Source: Phenylobacterium immobile (ATCC 35973)
Lineage (GTDB): Bacteria > Pseudomonadota > Alphaproteobacteria > Caulobacterales > Caulobacteraceae
Reading direction: 5' to 3'
Length of the DNA stretch: 64,000 nucleotides
NCBI RefSeq assembly: GCF_001375595.1
Contig: NZ_CVJQ01000002.1
Span: forward strand, 186,001-250,000
Below are positions 1 to 8,835 of this stretch, in pieces; positions within the stretch are counted from its first letter, which is position 1, and each line of letters starts with the position of its first letter. The notes beneath the pieces were generated by a model, which did not search any database, had not been told where the DNA came from, and worked only from the letters and a program-made list of their open reading frames with translations. The position numbers and the translations under genes are program-made.

Positions 1-756
1 CTGCAGGCGACGCAACGGATCCCGGGCTTCGGCATGCCCGACGCGCAGGCGCCCTTCACCAACGACGCCTTCATGGCCGCGCTCGGCGCCCTGCCGCTCA
101 TGGCTCAACCCGGCGACCGCTGGCTCTATTCCCTGGGGTCCAACATCCAGGGCGTCCTGGTGGCGCGCGCCTCCGGCCTGTCCCTGCCCGACTTTCTAGC
201 CCGCCGGGTCACCGGCCCGCTGGGTATGAGCGACACCGCCTTCTTCGTCCCGCCCGAGAAGCTCTCACGGCTGGCCACCGCCTACATGCCCAGGAACGGC
301 CAATTGGAGCTCTACGACGCCCCGAACGGCCGATACGCCAAGCCGCCCAGCTTCGCCGCCGGCGACTCCGGGCTTGTCTCGACTCTTGACGACTACCTGG
401 CCTTCGCCCGCTTCCTGATGACCGGCCAGGCGCCTGACGGGCGGCCACTCCTCTCAGCCAGATCTCTGGACGAAATGAAGACCAACCACCTGACGAAGAC
501 CCAGCGCTGGTGGGGCCGCCAGATCCTGACGCTTCGTCGCGGTTGGGGCTACGGGATGGGCGTCGTCATGACCCCGACGCCAGAGGGTCTGCGAGCCGGC
601 GCCTACGGCTGGGACGGCGGCTTCGGGACCAGCTGGTTCAACGACCCCGCCCGCGACCTCACCGCCATCCTCCTGACCCAGCGCCTCTTCGACACCCCCG
701 ACCCGCCCCAGATCCACAAGGACTTCCAGGCCGCGGCGATGAAGGCTTTGGTCTAA
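1..756 (+). CDS. serine hydrolase, beta-lactamase class C / DD-peptidase family (5' truncated)
   Basis: The reading frame is already open at base 1, so the true start and the nucleophile SxxK motif lie upstream of the window; the first internal ATG is at 34. The visible 252 residues match the C-terminal two thirds of the serine beta-lactamase-like fold (COG1680). The Y-S-x-G-S-N stretch (YSLGSN) sits where the Tyr of the YxN motif falls, and GWDGGFGTSWFNDP sits where the third (K/H)TG element falls. Members are esterases, peptidases or penicillin-binding homologues, and substrate cannot be inferred. It is followed by about 110 bp of noncoding DNA before the toxin module. Confidence 0.85.
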   Translation: MQATQRIPGFGMPDAQAPFTNDAFMAALGALPLMAQPGDRWLYSLGSNIQGVLVARASGLSLPDFLARRVTGPLGMSDTAFFVPPEKLSRLATAYMPRNGQLELYDAPNGRYAKPPSFAAGDSGLVSTLDDYLAFARFLMTGQAPDGRPLLSARSLDEMKTNHLTKTQRWWGRQILTLRRGWGYGMGVVMTPTPEGLRAGAYGWDGGFGTSWFNDPARDLTAILLTQRLFDTPDPPQIHKDFQAAAMKALV

Positions 757-865
757 AGTCGTTTGTTCGCGTTTTGTTCTTGACATCGAATAGCCTACGA
801 GCTAGAGTCTAGCTTGGGGAAAGACGCGGACGGCCGCGATTTCAATATTTATAGGGGAAAAGCGG

Positions 866-1492
866 ATGGCGCTGCGCCAACCGGAGCGCACCCGTGCGCC
901 TGCCAGGTCGTCAACTCCCTGGCGAGGGCCTTCCGGGTCGGCACGACCCTACAATGCTCTACAACAGCAGAATTCCAGGGAACTCGCCGCGCTCCGCCGC
1001 CAGCAGGCGGAGTTCGCCGAAATACGCCGGCAGATTGATCGCCAGAATCAATTGCTGGCTCTCCCCGCTCTCGCGCCAGTCGCCGCAGTCCTGGGGTTGG
1101 AAGGTGCTGGCTTAGCCGCCGCTATGCTGGCGAAGCCAGCGATCTCGACGGGCCAATTGGTCCTCACCAGACGCATGCCACCGCTCAGAGGGGAGACGTG
1201 GGCCACGCGGGCGGGCAAGAAGGCCCACGCCGAGATGAGGGCCCGCGTTCGCGAGAAGCCTGGTTGGGAATCCGAACGCTATACGAAGACGAACGACGGT
1301 GGATACGTTCGGCCCGACATCAGCGCCCCTGTTCGCAGCCAAGCGAAGAATGGGGAGCGCTTCTTGATGGAGCTCAAACCTGACACGCCATACGGACGAA
1401 AAGCGGCGGCGAAGGCAGTGAAGAGCTACGAGGAGTGGACGGGAAACAAGGCGCGAGCGATCTTTTACAAGCAAAGCGACTACCGTGAGTAG
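866..1492 (+). CDS. small toxin with restriction-endonuclease-fold C-terminus
   Basis: A 208-residue protein starting at an ATG preceded by AGGGGAAA. Residues 35-62 are Gln/Arg/Glu-rich and look coiled-coil, 63-92 form an Ala/Leu hydrophobic stretch, and 110-208 look like the nuclease module found at the C-termini of polymorphic toxins: Gly-Lys-Lys-Ala-His near 117, Arg-Pro-Asp151, then Glu169-Leu-Lys171-Pro and a basic helix 177-190. Asp151...Glu169-x-Lys171 fits a PD-(D/E)xK active site. No secretion or repeat domain is attached, so this is an orphan or minimal toxin. Its stop overlaps the next gene by 8 bp, the arrangement expected for a toxin and its immunity partner. Assignment rests on motif reading, not a search. 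Confidence 0.6.
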   Translation: MALRQPERTRAPARSSTPWRGPSGSARPYNALQQQNSRELAALRRQQAEFAEIRRQIDRQNQLLALPALAPVAAVLGLEGAGLAAAMLAKPAISTGQLVLTRRMPPLRGETWATRAGKKAHAEMRARVREKPGWESERYTKTNDGGYVRPDISAPVRSQAKNGERFLMELKPDTPYGRKAAAKAVKSYEEWTGNKARAIFYKQSDYRE

Positions 1493-2057
1493 ATCTCTCT
1501 TCGCCAAGGCCCTTGACGCTGCGCTTCGGCCGATTGGATTTGAGCGGAACAAGGATGATTGGACCCGAATTCGCGGCGACTTCGAAGCGACCATCAATCG
1601 GCAGTCGAGTTGGTTGGGCGGAGTAGCCGTAAATTGCGCGCTCAAGGATCTCGTCACTGAAAGACTTTATCTTGAGATCTTTCCGGAAGCGGTCGTGTTT
1701 CCTGTCCCTTACCGTCGCATGGGTGAATTTATTGAAGGGCATGACGGCTGGTGGGCGACGGAAGACCCAGATGCGGCGGCGGATATGGCCACAGCCGTCC
1801 TCAACAACGTCATCCCTTGGTTCGAGCAACCATGGCCACTCGAGGTGCAGGCCCGCGAGTGGTATTTTCGCGAACGGCAACTCGAACGACTGCGGGGTGG
1901 AGGCGGCTTTGGCGCCATCGGCCTCGTGCTCACCTTGCACCGGATGGGCGAGTTCGATGATGTGCGGAAGCTTCTGAACGCACCCACCCCTCGGACCGCA
2001 ATCGAGTCCAACGTCAAAAACTTCGCGCGCGTTCGCGAGTATCTGGGTTACGCATGA
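1485..2057 (+). CDS. DUF4304-type protein, probable immunity protein
   Basis: A 190-residue soluble protein starting at a GTG that overlaps the end of the toxin-like gene by 8 bp. The opening (FAKALDAALRPIGFERN, then a Trp-Thr-Arg segment and INRQSSWLGGVAVN) is the pattern of DUF4304 proteins: an amphipathic helix, a GFxR turn and strands with an N-x-Q-S core. DUF4304 proteins often sit immediately downstream of contact-dependent toxins and act, or are predicted to act, as immunity proteins. The translational coupling here supports that role. Other frames across this gene also look open but lack its consistent domain pattern. Confidence 0.65.
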   Translation: MSRSLFAKALDAALRPIGFERNKDDWTRIRGDFEATINRQSSWLGGVAVNCALKDLVTERLYLEIFPEAVVFPVPYRRMGEFIEGHDGWWATEDPDAAADMATAVLNNVIPWFEQPWPLEVQAREWYFRERQLERLRGGGGFGAIGLVLTLHRMGEFDDVRKLLNAPTPRTAIESNVKNFARVREYLGYA

Positions 2058-2115
2058 CAGGCTCTGTCTGCCTATAGGTGGCGCACTGTGAACCGCCAGT
2101 CTCGGAGACGCCGCG

Positions 2116-2850
2116 ATGCCTGATGACAAGCCGCCGCGCCTGGCGGTCCTGATCGACGCCGAGAACGCCTCGCCGCGGATCGCCGAGGCCCTGTTTACTG
2201 AGATCGCCACCCTGGGCGAGGCCTCGGCCCGGCGCATCTATGGCGACTTCGCCAGTCCGCAGATCGCCGGCTGGACCAAGGTGCTGTCGCGCTTCGCTAT
2301 CCAGCCGCAGCAGAACTTCGCCAACACCAAGGGCAAGAATTCCGGCGACATCGCCCTGGTCATCGACGGCATGGACCTGCTGCACTCCGGCCGGTTCGAC
2401 GGGTTCTGCCTGGTCTCGTCCGACGCCGACTTCACGCGCCTGGCCTCGCGCATCCGCGAGGAGGGCGTCGATGTCTTCGGCTTCGGCGAACAGAAGACTC
2501 CGGAGAGCTTCCGCCAGGCCTGCACCCGCTTCATTTACACTGAGAACCTAGGCCCACCCGTCGAGGTCGCCGACAGCGGCGCGCCCAAGTCCGCCGGACG
2601 CGTGGCCGGACCGGATAAGCGCAAGCCAGCAGAAGCCGCACGCCTCATCGCCGGGATCATCGCTGATATGGACGAAGAAGGCGGCTGGGTGGCCGTCGGC
2701 GGCGTCAGCAATCGTTTGCGCAACGCCTATCCGGACTTCGATCAACGGACCTATGGCTTCGCCAAACTATCCGACCTCATCAAGGCCACCAGCCGATTTG
2801 AGGTTGAGCGAGGAAAGGATGGAGTGATGCGCATTCGGGACCGCGCCTGA
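2116..2850 (+). CDS. NYN-domain protein with C-terminal OST-HTH/LOTUS domain
   Basis: A 244-residue protein. Residues 8-150 are a NYN (PIN-like, LabA/DUF88) domain: VLIDAENAS near the start gives the first acidic residue, SGDIALVIDGMDLL the middle one and SSDADFTRL the third, together forming the metal site of this RNase fold. Residues 175-240 resemble an OST-HTH (LOTUS) domain, a winged helix known to bind RNA or proteins. The combination NYN plus OST-HTH is widespread in bacteria and thought to act on RNA, but specific targets are unknown. The stop codon overlaps the ATG of the next gene (TGATG), so the two are probably translated together. Confidence 0.85.
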   Translation: MPDDKPPRLAVLIDAENASPRIAEALFTEIATLGEASARRIYGDFASPQIAGWTKVLSRFAIQPQQNFANTKGKNSGDIALVIDGMDLLHSGRFDGFCLVSSDADFTRLASRIREEGVDVFGFGEQKTPESFRQACTRFIYTENLGPPVEVADSGAPKSAGRVAGPDKRKPAEAARLIAGIIADMDEEGGWVAVGGVSNRLRNAYPDFDQRTYGFAKLSDLIKATSRFEVERGKDGVMRIRDRA

Positions 2851-3503
2851 TGGGCGAGCTTGTTCTCACCACCTACGACTGGGCGCCGCCGCCGCCGCGC
2901 GGCTATGTCCGCGACCTGCGCATCCGTTGGGCGCTGGAGGAGGCGGGCCTGCCCTATCGCGTCGCCTCGACCCCCTTCCGCGAGCGGGGGCCGGACCATC
3001 TCGCCCACCAGCCCTTCGGCCAGGCGCCGTGGCTGACCGACGGCGACCTCTCCATCTTCGAAAGCGGCGCGATCCTGCTGCACCTGGGTGAACTGAGCCC
3101 AGTCCTGCTGCCGACCGCCCCCGCCGCCCGTAGCGAGACCATCGAGTGGCTGTTCGCCGCCCTGAATTCCGTGGAGATGGCCACCCAGCCCTGGGTGCTT
3201 TTCAAGTTCTCCAACGACACCGACCCGGCCAATCCGAACTGGAAGCGCTGCGATGACTTCGTGAAGTTGCGCCTTGACCGCCTTGAGCCGGTGTTGGCCC
3301 AGCGCGAACATCTCGCCGCCGACGCCTTCACCATCGCGGACCTGATGATGGCCGACGTCCTGCGCATCGTTGACCGCTTCGACGGCCTTTCCGCCCATCC
3401 CGCGACGAAGGCCTACGTCGACCGCGCGGTCGAACGGCCGGCTTTCCAGAAAGCCTACGCCGACCAGATGGCGCACTTCGCCGCTGCGGATGGGAAGGCC
3501 TAA
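2850..3503 (+). CDS. glutathione S-transferase family protein
   Basis: A 217-residue cytosolic protein with the two-domain GST layout. Residues 1-85 form a thioredoxin-like domain with the FESGAI segment that binds the gamma-glutamyl moiety of glutathione (family motif ES-x-I). Residues 95-210 are the all-helical domain, including the N-cap motif region FTIADLMMADVL. The N-terminal catalytic Ser/Cys/Tyr cannot be assigned with certainty. It starts at an ATG that shares one base with the previous stop codon and ends convergently, overlapping the pgsA stop by 4 bp. Confidence 0.88.
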   Translation: MGELVLTTYDWAPPPPRGYVRDLRIRWALEEAGLPYRVASTPFRERGPDHLAHQPFGQAPWLTDGDLSIFESGAILLHLGELSPVLLPTAPAARSETIEWLFAALNSVEMATQPWVLFKFSNDTDPANPNWKRCDDFVKLRLDRLEPVLAQREHLAADAFTIADLMMADVLRIVDRFDGLSAHPATKAYVDRAVERPAFQKAYADQMAHFAAADGKA

Positions 3504-4123
3504 AGCCCCTTCAGGGCCTTGCGTGTCTGTTCCCAATACTGGGCGCCGGTGATCAAGGTGACGATCGCGGCCAGCCAGAACAGGACGTCGGCGGTCACGG
3601 TCGCCGGACCGCGGATCGAGGGCTCGTCCGTCAAGCCGAAGGCGCCCCAGGCGGCGACGACAAGCTGGGCGGTCAAGGCGACCATCTGTAGGGCCGTCTT
3701 CCACTTGGCCAGCCGGGTCACGGGCAACTTCACACCCTTGGCCGCGCCCACTTCACGCAGCGCGCTGACGGTGAATTCGCGGAACAGGATCAGACCCGCG
3801 GGCAGCAGGACCATAGGCTGCGGACCCAGGGACATGAGGCCCAAGATCGCGCCGCAGACCAGCACCTTGTCGCCGATCGGGTCGAGGATCGCGCCCCACA
3901 TCGACATGGCGTCGAGCTTGCGCGCCAGCCAGCCGTCGAAATAGTCGGTGATCGCCGCCAGGACAAAGGCGTAGACAGCCCATCGCTGCAGGGCGAACTG
4001 CGCCTCGGGCGTCAGATTGGCCGACAGGTACGGCACCGCGCCCGAAGCCGCCGCCAGGGCCACGAACATGAACAGCGCCATGACCAGGCGCAGCGACGTC
4101 AGGATGTTCGGCAGGGATTTCAT
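3500..4123 (-). CDS. pgsA: CDP-diacylglycerol--glycerol-3-phosphate 3-phosphatidyltransferase
   Basis: A 207-residue inner-membrane enzyme that makes phosphatidylglycerol phosphate, the committed step to phosphatidylglycerol and cardiolipin. The CDP-alcohol phosphatidyltransferase signature is complete: D60-x2-D63-G64-x2-A67-R68-x8-G77-x3-D81-x3-D85, the residues that bind two divalent metals and CDP. Several hydrophobic helices flank the motif, and the length is usual for PgsA. It belongs to a run of minus-strand genes with uvrC upstream, and pgsA and uvrC are near neighbours in many alphaproteobacteria. Confidence 0.95.
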   Translation of the reverse strand: MKSLPNILTSLRLVMALFMFVALAAASGAVPYLSANLTPEAQFALQRWAVYAFVLAAITDYFDGWLARKLDAMSMWGAILDPIGDKVLVCGAILGLMSLGPQPMVLLPAGLILFREFTVSALREVGAAKGVKLPVTRLAKWKTALQMVALTAQLVVAAWGAFGLTDEPSIRGPATVTADVLFWLAAIVTLITGAQYWEQTRKALKGL

Positions 4124-4196
4124 AAAGATGGTTCCATCGGCGTATGGCGAAGCTGTAGCTTGTTCAACGCGCGCCGTCGCTAAAGGCGCCCGCGTC

Positions 4197-4826
4197 TCAG
4201 CGCTTCGAAAACCCGAACGGCACCAAAACCAGAACCGGCTCGCCTAGGTCCGCTGGGCCGTTGCCCTGGCGAGATTGAACCTTGATCCACCCCGCCTTGG
4301 CCGCACGCAGCGCAGCGCCTCCAAAGTCCATGCCTGAGGGTCCTTCGCCCAACACCCGACACGCGTCGAGGACGCCGTCCCGCCCGCGACTGCAAGCCAG
4401 CAACGCCCCGCCAGTCGCTCCGGCGTCATAAGCCTTCACGGGATAATAGGGCCCGGCACCGGTGGTCCCATAGGTCTTGTCCATCTTGAATTTCACCGTC
4501 AGGGCGCGTGGCGGGAGATACTCAACCGGCCCATCAACCGATGGCGAAACGTAGCTCTCCGCAAGCCGAACCTTCTCCAGCAAAGTCATAGCGGCCGCGC
4601 CAAAGCCGTAACCTGCGGGACCTTCCATTGCGACGGCGCATCCGGTAACGGCCTGACCCCGACGAACGCAATGCAGCACCACGCGCCCTCCTAGATTCCC
4701 CGCCTTTGCGGCCTCAGGATAGCTAGCTGCGATTTCATCCAGGCTGGGCAAGGTCTCGAAGATCTCTGCGGTGGCGCTCTTCGAGCTCGCAAAAGCAAGG
4801 AGAATGATCAGGGCGAGCAGCCGCAT
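4197..4826 (-). CDS. periplasmic protein with two TonB-C-like repeats
   Basis: A 209-residue protein with a cleavable signal peptide (hydrophobic residues 2-13, Ala-rich site near 20). Two internal segments resemble each other: about 47-90 (GGRVVLHCVRRGQAVTGCAV ... GYGFGAAAMTLLEKV) and about 137-183 (GGALLACSRGRDGVLDACRV ... GMDFGGAALRAAK). Both share the pattern V/L-x-C, a Gly/Asp turn, x-C-x-V, E-G-P-x-G and an Ala-rich helix, which is the TonB C-terminal fold found in stand-alone periplasmic proteins of Caulobacterales. The paired cysteines in each repeat may form disulphides. Function is unknown. It lies 9 bp downstream of the uvrC stop and could be cotranscribed. Confidence 0.7.
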   Translation of the reverse strand: MRLLALIILLAFASSKSATAEIFETLPSLDEIAASYPEAAKAGNLGGRVVLHCVRRGQAVTGCAVAMEGPAGYGFGAAAMTLLEKVRLAESYVSPSVDGPVEYLPPRALTVKFKMDKTYGTTGAGPYYPVKAYDAGATGGALLACSRGRDGVLDACRVLGEGPSGMDFGGAALRAAKAGWIKVQSRQGNGPADLGEPVLVLVPFGFSKR

Positions 4827-4835
4827 ACTTCCCCC

Positions 4836-6707
4836 CTACTTCCGAAAGTACGCGTAGATCCGTTCCGCCAGCGGCTGGCTCACGCCCGCCACCTTCATCA
4901 GATCCTCCGCCGAGGCCCGCGAGACCCCCGCCGCCGAGCCGAACGCATGCAGTAGGGCCCGTTTGCGCCCCGGCCCCACGCCGTCGATCTCGTCCAGCGG
5001 GTTCTTCTTCATGTCCATCGCCCGCTTGGTGCGGTGCGTGCCGATGGCGAAGCGGTGAGCCTCGTCGCGCAGGCGTTGCAGATAGTAGAGCACCGGCGAC
5101 TTGGGCTCGAGCATGAAGGGCGGCTTGCCCGGGAGGAAGAACCGCTCCAGGCCGGCGTCGCGATCCGGGCCCTTGGCCACGCCGACCACGGCGATGTCGT
5201 CGACGCCCAGGTCCGCCATGATCTCCAGCGCCGCGCTCAGCTGCCCCGCCCCGCCGTCCACCAGCACGAGGTCGGGGCGGACAGCGCCCGCGCCCTCCTC
5301 CTCTTCCTTCACCAGGCGGGCGAAGCGGCGGCGCAGCACCTCGCGCATCATGCCGAAGTCGTCGCCCGGGGTAAGCTCGGTGCTCTTGATGTTGAACTTG
5401 CGATACTGGCTTTTCTGGAAGCCTTCCGGCCCGGCGACGATCATCCCGCCGACGGCGTTCGTCCCCATGATATGGCTATTGTCGTAGACTTCGATGCGCT
5501 CCGGCTGACCCTCCAGGCCGAAGGCTTCGCAGACGCCGGCGAGCAGCTTTGATTGAGCGGAACTCTCGCTCATCCGTCGACCGAGAGCCTCGCGGGCGTT
5601 GGTGAAGGCGTGCTCCACCAGCTGTTTCTTCTCGCCGCGTTGGGGCCTGGCGATCTCGACTTTGCGGCCGCTCTTCTGAGTGAAGGCCTCGGCCAGCAAG
5701 GCCTCCTCGGCGGGGACGACATTGACCAGGATGACCTTGGGGATCGGCTTGTCGTCGTAGAACTGGCCCAGGAAGGCGCCCATGATGTCCGCGTCTTCAT
5801 CGGCCTTGTCGACCCGGGGGAAGTAGGCGCGGTTGCCCCAGTTCTGGCCCGCGCGGAAGAAAAACACCTGCACGCAGGCCTGGCCGCCCTCGGCGTGCAG
5901 AGCGAAGACGTCGGCTTCCTCCACTGTCTCAGGATTGATCTGCTGTTCTTGAGCCACGCTGGCCAAAGCCCGGATCCGATCGCGAAGACGTGCGGCGCGC
6001 TCGAACTCCATCTCGTCAGAGGCCGCCTGCATCTCCGCCGACATCCGGCCCATCACCGCCCGGCTCTTGCCGCGCAGGAAGTCCTCCGCCTGCTCGACCA
6101 GGGCCGCGTAGTCGTCAAGAGCGACAAGCCCTGTGCACGGCGCCGCGCAGCGCTTGATCTGGTGCAGCATGCATGGGCGGCTACGACTATCATAAACACT
6201 GTCAGAACAAGACCTTAGAAGAAAAGCCTTCTGCAAAGTGTTCAGCGTCCGGTTCACCGCGTTGGCGCTCGCGAACGGCCCGAAGTAATCGCCCTTGATG
6301 GTGTGGGCGCCACGGTGCTTGCGCAGCTGTGCGGCCGGGTGCTCGCGCCGGATGACGATCTCGGGGAAAGACTTATCGTCCCTCAAAAGAACATTAAAAC
6401 GCGGCTTCAACTGCTTGATAAGATTAATCTCAAGTAGCAACGCATCGGTCTCAGTCCGCGTCGTTACGAACTCCATGGACCGCGTCAGGTCGACCATGTG
6501 AGCGATACGCTGGGTGTGGAAACGACCTTGGGCGTACTGGATCACGCGCTTCTTGAGCGACCGCGCCTTGCCGACGTAGAGCACCTCGCCGCCCTCGCCC
6601 ATCATGCGATAGACGCCCGGCCGATCCGGCAGGCGTGTCACCTCGTCCTTGATCAGGGCTGCGCCGATCAGGGGCGTCCCTCCGGCGGCGACGGGCGTAT
6701 CAAGCAT
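4836..6707 (-). CDS. uvrC: excinuclease ABC subunit C
   Basis: A 623-residue UvrC, which makes both incisions around bulky DNA lesions in nucleotide excision repair with UvrA and UvrB. Visible parts in order: the GIY-YIG nuclease (PGVYRM ... LYVGKA near residues 30-48), a Cys-rich segment (RSCSDSVYD ... CAAPC), a UvrB-interacting UVR motif near 205-240, the RNase H-like endonuclease domain ([16 protein letters not shown]) and tandem helix-hairpin-helix motifs at the C-terminus ([14 protein letters not shown]). Length is typical. Two short stretches, 6182-6243 and 6375-6475, use A/T-ending codons quite unlike the rest of the gene (see findings). Confidence 0.97.
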   Translation of the reverse strand: MLDTPVAAGGTPLIGAALIKDEVTRLPDRPGVYRMMGEGGEVLYVGKARSLKKRVIQYAQGRFHTQRIAHMVDLTRSMEFVTTRTETDALLLEINLIKQLKPRFNVLLRDDKSFPEIVIRREHPAAQLRKHRGAHTIKGDYFGPFASANAVNRTLNTLQKAFLLRSCSDSVYDSRSRPCMLHQIKRCAAPCTGLVALDDYAALVEQAEDFLRGKSRAVMGRMSAEMQAASDEMEFERAARLRDRIRALASVAQEQQINPETVEEADVFALHAEGGQACVQVFFFRAGQNWGNRAYFPRVDKADEDADIMGAFLGQFYDDKPIPKVILVNVVPAEEALLAEAFTQKSGRKVEIARPQRGEKKQLVEHAFTNAREALGRRMSESSAQSKLLAGVCEAFGLEGQPERIEVYDNSHIMGTNAVGGMIVAGPEGFQKSQYRKFNIKSTELTPGDDFGMMREVLRRRFARLVKEEEEGAGAVRPDLVLVDGGAGQLSAALEIMADLGVDDIAVVGVAKGPDRDAGLERFFLPGKPPFMLEPKSPVLYYLQRLRDEAHRFAIGTHRTKRAMDMKKNPLDEIDGVGPGRKRALLHAFGSAAGVSRASAEDLMKVAGVSQPLAERIYAYFRK

Positions 6708-6749
6708 GGCGCCAATATAGGCCGCTTCGCGCGTCCTGGGAGAGGCCGA

Positions 6750-8540
6750 TCAGAGTCTCGCCGCCCCAGCCGCAATCTCGGCGTGAATGGCTGGCGTCAG
6801 GGGCGAATAGCCGCGCGCCCCATCGTGGAAGAACAGCGGATCGTTGGTGCTCGCCGGGTCGTAGCCGTCGTTAACGAGGTCTAGCTTGCGAATCTTGAAG
6901 GTGCCGGTCGTATCCATCGCCGGCAGCAGGCGGATGAACATCGGCTGGGCGTAGCCGGGAAGCTCCCGGGCGACATGATCGGCCAGGGCGGCCGTGGAGA
7001 ACGCCGCAGGCTCGACGACCAGGCCCGCCATGCCGGCGCGGCCCTCGGCGCCAGGAACGGCCACGCCATAGACCGTCGCCTGCAGCACGCCCGGCGCTCC
7101 CATGAGCCGCTCGGCGACTTCGTTCGTTGAGACATTCTCACCTTTCCAGCGAAAGGTGTCGCCCACCCGGTCGACGAAATAGAGATAGCCCTCGGAGTCG
7201 CCGCGCATCAGGTCGCCGGTGGCGAACCAGGCGTCCCCCTTTCTGAACACGTCGCGCAGCACCTTTTTCTCAGAGGCGGCCTTGTCCGCGTAGCCCGCGA
7301 ACTGGCTCCGCGCCGTGGCGCCGATCTCGCCGATGCACTCGCCGACTTCGCCGGGCTTGCACTCTATGCAGAAGCCGTCGGGACCCCGCACTGGCGTCTC
7401 GGTCTCCACGTCAAAAGCCACCAGCCGCACATTGAACCGCGAGCGTAGCCACGCCGGCGCGCGACCCACCGCTCCCGGCTTGCCGTCGAAATTGAACAGC
7501 GAGACATTGCCTTCCGTCGCACCATAGAACTCCAGGATCTCGGGAATGGCGAACCGATCGGTCATCACAGACCAGATGTCGGGGCGCAGGCCGTTGCCGA
7601 AGGCCATGCGGATCTTGTGGCGCCGCTCCTCAGGCGCTTCCGGATGGTTGACCAGGTAGCGGCACAGCTCGCCGATATAGACGAACATCGTGCAATCTTC
7701 GGCGATCACCTCCTCCCAGAAATGGGAGACCGAGAACTTCTTGCGCAACACCACAGAGCCGCCGTTCAGCAGCGCCGCGCCCATGGCGCAGAGACCGCCT
7801 GTGGCGTGATAGAGGGGCAGGGCGACATAGATCCGGTCTTCGGCCCTTGCGCCGGTCGCCCCGGCGAAGCCGCGCATATAGAGCTGCGCCCGAACATGGG
7901 TGATCCGCGCCGCCTTCGGCAGGCCGGTGGTGCCCGAGGTGAAGATCAGCAGCGCCGTATCAGAACCCTTCAGCCCAGCGCGAACCTCGCGGTGCGGCGC
8001 CACGGCGCTGGCGCTGCGCAGCGCGAGCTTCAAGTCGCGGAAGCCTTCGGAGGGCTCGTCCAGGGTCCAGGCCTCGATCGGACGCGCCAGGCCTTCGCGC
8101 ACCGCCTGCAAGGCTTGCGCCGTTTCGATATCGACAATGACCTGCGTCGCGCCGCAGAGGCTAAGGCAATGGGCCAGGGGCGCCCCGGCCAGCTGGTTGT
8201 TGATCAGGGCGGTTACGACGCCAACCTTGCTCAGCCCGTACCAGATGGCCAGGTACTCCAGGCGGTTCGCCGCAAACAGCGCGACGGTCTGACCCCGCGC
8301 CAGGTTCACGTTCCGCGCCCAACTGGCATATCGGTTGGCCATCTCGTCCAGCTGGCCATAGGTCGCCTCATGGCCCTCGCAACGGATCGCCAGACGCGAA
8401 CGATGAACGGCGACGGCCGCTTCAAGATCATCGCAGATCAGTTTGTCGCTGTCGGACGCCGCTGAACCAACGCGGCGGAGCGTCCGCAGGAGGCCGCGCA
8501 AGAAACGCCAGTCGCGCTTCAGCGACGCGGTCACACCCAT
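6750..8540 (-). CDS. long-chain / very-long-chain acyl-CoA synthetase, FATP type
   Basis: A 596-residue AMP-forming acyl-CoA ligase. The ATG at 8540 was chosen because it follows GGAGGAA and begins MGVTASLKRDW; a longer frame upstream lacks such a site. The P-loop motif LLIFTSGTTGLPKAARITH and the A8-type motif FRWKGENVSTNEV with GDLMR just before it identify an ANL enzyme that adenylates a fatty acid and passes it to CoA. The late segment (FKIRKLDLVNDGYDP) is typical of the fatty-acid transport protein subgroup, also used for bile-acid or sterol-side-chain substrates. Substrate is not determinable here. Confidence 0.9.
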   Translation of the reverse strand: MGVTASLKRDWRFLRGLLRTLRRVGSAASDSDKLICDDLEAAVAVHRSRLAIRCEGHEATYGQLDEMANRYASWARNVNLARGQTVALFAANRLEYLAIWYGLSKVGVVTALINNQLAGAPLAHCLSLCGATQVIVDIETAQALQAVREGLARPIEAWTLDEPSEGFRDLKLALRSASAVAPHREVRAGLKGSDTALLIFTSGTTGLPKAARITHVRAQLYMRGFAGATGARAEDRIYVALPLYHATGGLCAMGAALLNGGSVVLRKKFSVSHFWEEVIAEDCTMFVYIGELCRYLVNHPEAPEERRHKIRMAFGNGLRPDIWSVMTDRFAIPEILEFYGATEGNVSLFNFDGKPGAVGRAPAWLRSRFNVRLVAFDVETETPVRGPDGFCIECKPGEVGECIGEIGATARSQFAGYADKAASEKKVLRDVFRKGDAWFATGDLMRGDSEGYLYFVDRVGDTFRWKGENVSTNEVAERLMGAPGVLQATVYGVAVPGAEGRAGMAGLVVEPAAFSTAALADHVARELPGYAQPMFIRLLPAMDTTGTFKIRKLDLVNDGYDPASTNDPLFFHDGARGYSPLTPAIHAEIAAGAARL

Positions 8541-8835
8541 GGCTTCCTCCGGTTCTTGGCGCCGACCTTGGACGGGAGAGATCGGTATGGTCAAGCCGGC
8601 CCCCCGCGCAAATAAGGTCATTGGAGGGCTTCGGCGTCTCGATTTGGTCACGATGCGGCGTGGTGCGTGGAGCGCCCTTAATGGTTAAGTCTAAATCCCG
8701 CCATTTTCCGATCTATCCCGTAAAATTCCGCTTCGGTGCTCGTGGTCGACTACCAGTATCTATAGATCAAGTGTTCGGAACCTTGCTTGATCGCCTGCCG
8801 TTGTTCACTTCGACAAGAGGTTAGGGAGACCGATC
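8541..8835. other. 295-bp intergenic region with divergent promoters
   Basis: This is the region between the acyl-CoA synthetase (leftward) and the amber-interrupted gene (rightward). It contains a 10-bp perfect palindrome ATCTATAGAT at 8758-8767 and an inverted repeat GATCAAG (8765-8771) / CTTGATC (8786-8792) with a 14-bp spacer, lying 44-78 bp before the rightward start codon. These are plausible operator sites, but no regulator can be assigned. No ORF with a convincing start was seen. Confidence 0.4.

Noticed and set aside
814-1038. A small plus-strand frame overlapping the N-terminus of the toxin-like gene
   Set aside because: It has no Shine-Dalgarno and ends inside the toxin-like frame, which has a good ribosome site at 866 and a domain pattern.
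2751-3704. A 317-codon minus-strand frame opposite the glutathione transferase and overlapping pgsA
   Set aside because: GST motifs on the plus strand and the PgsA signature account for the sequence.
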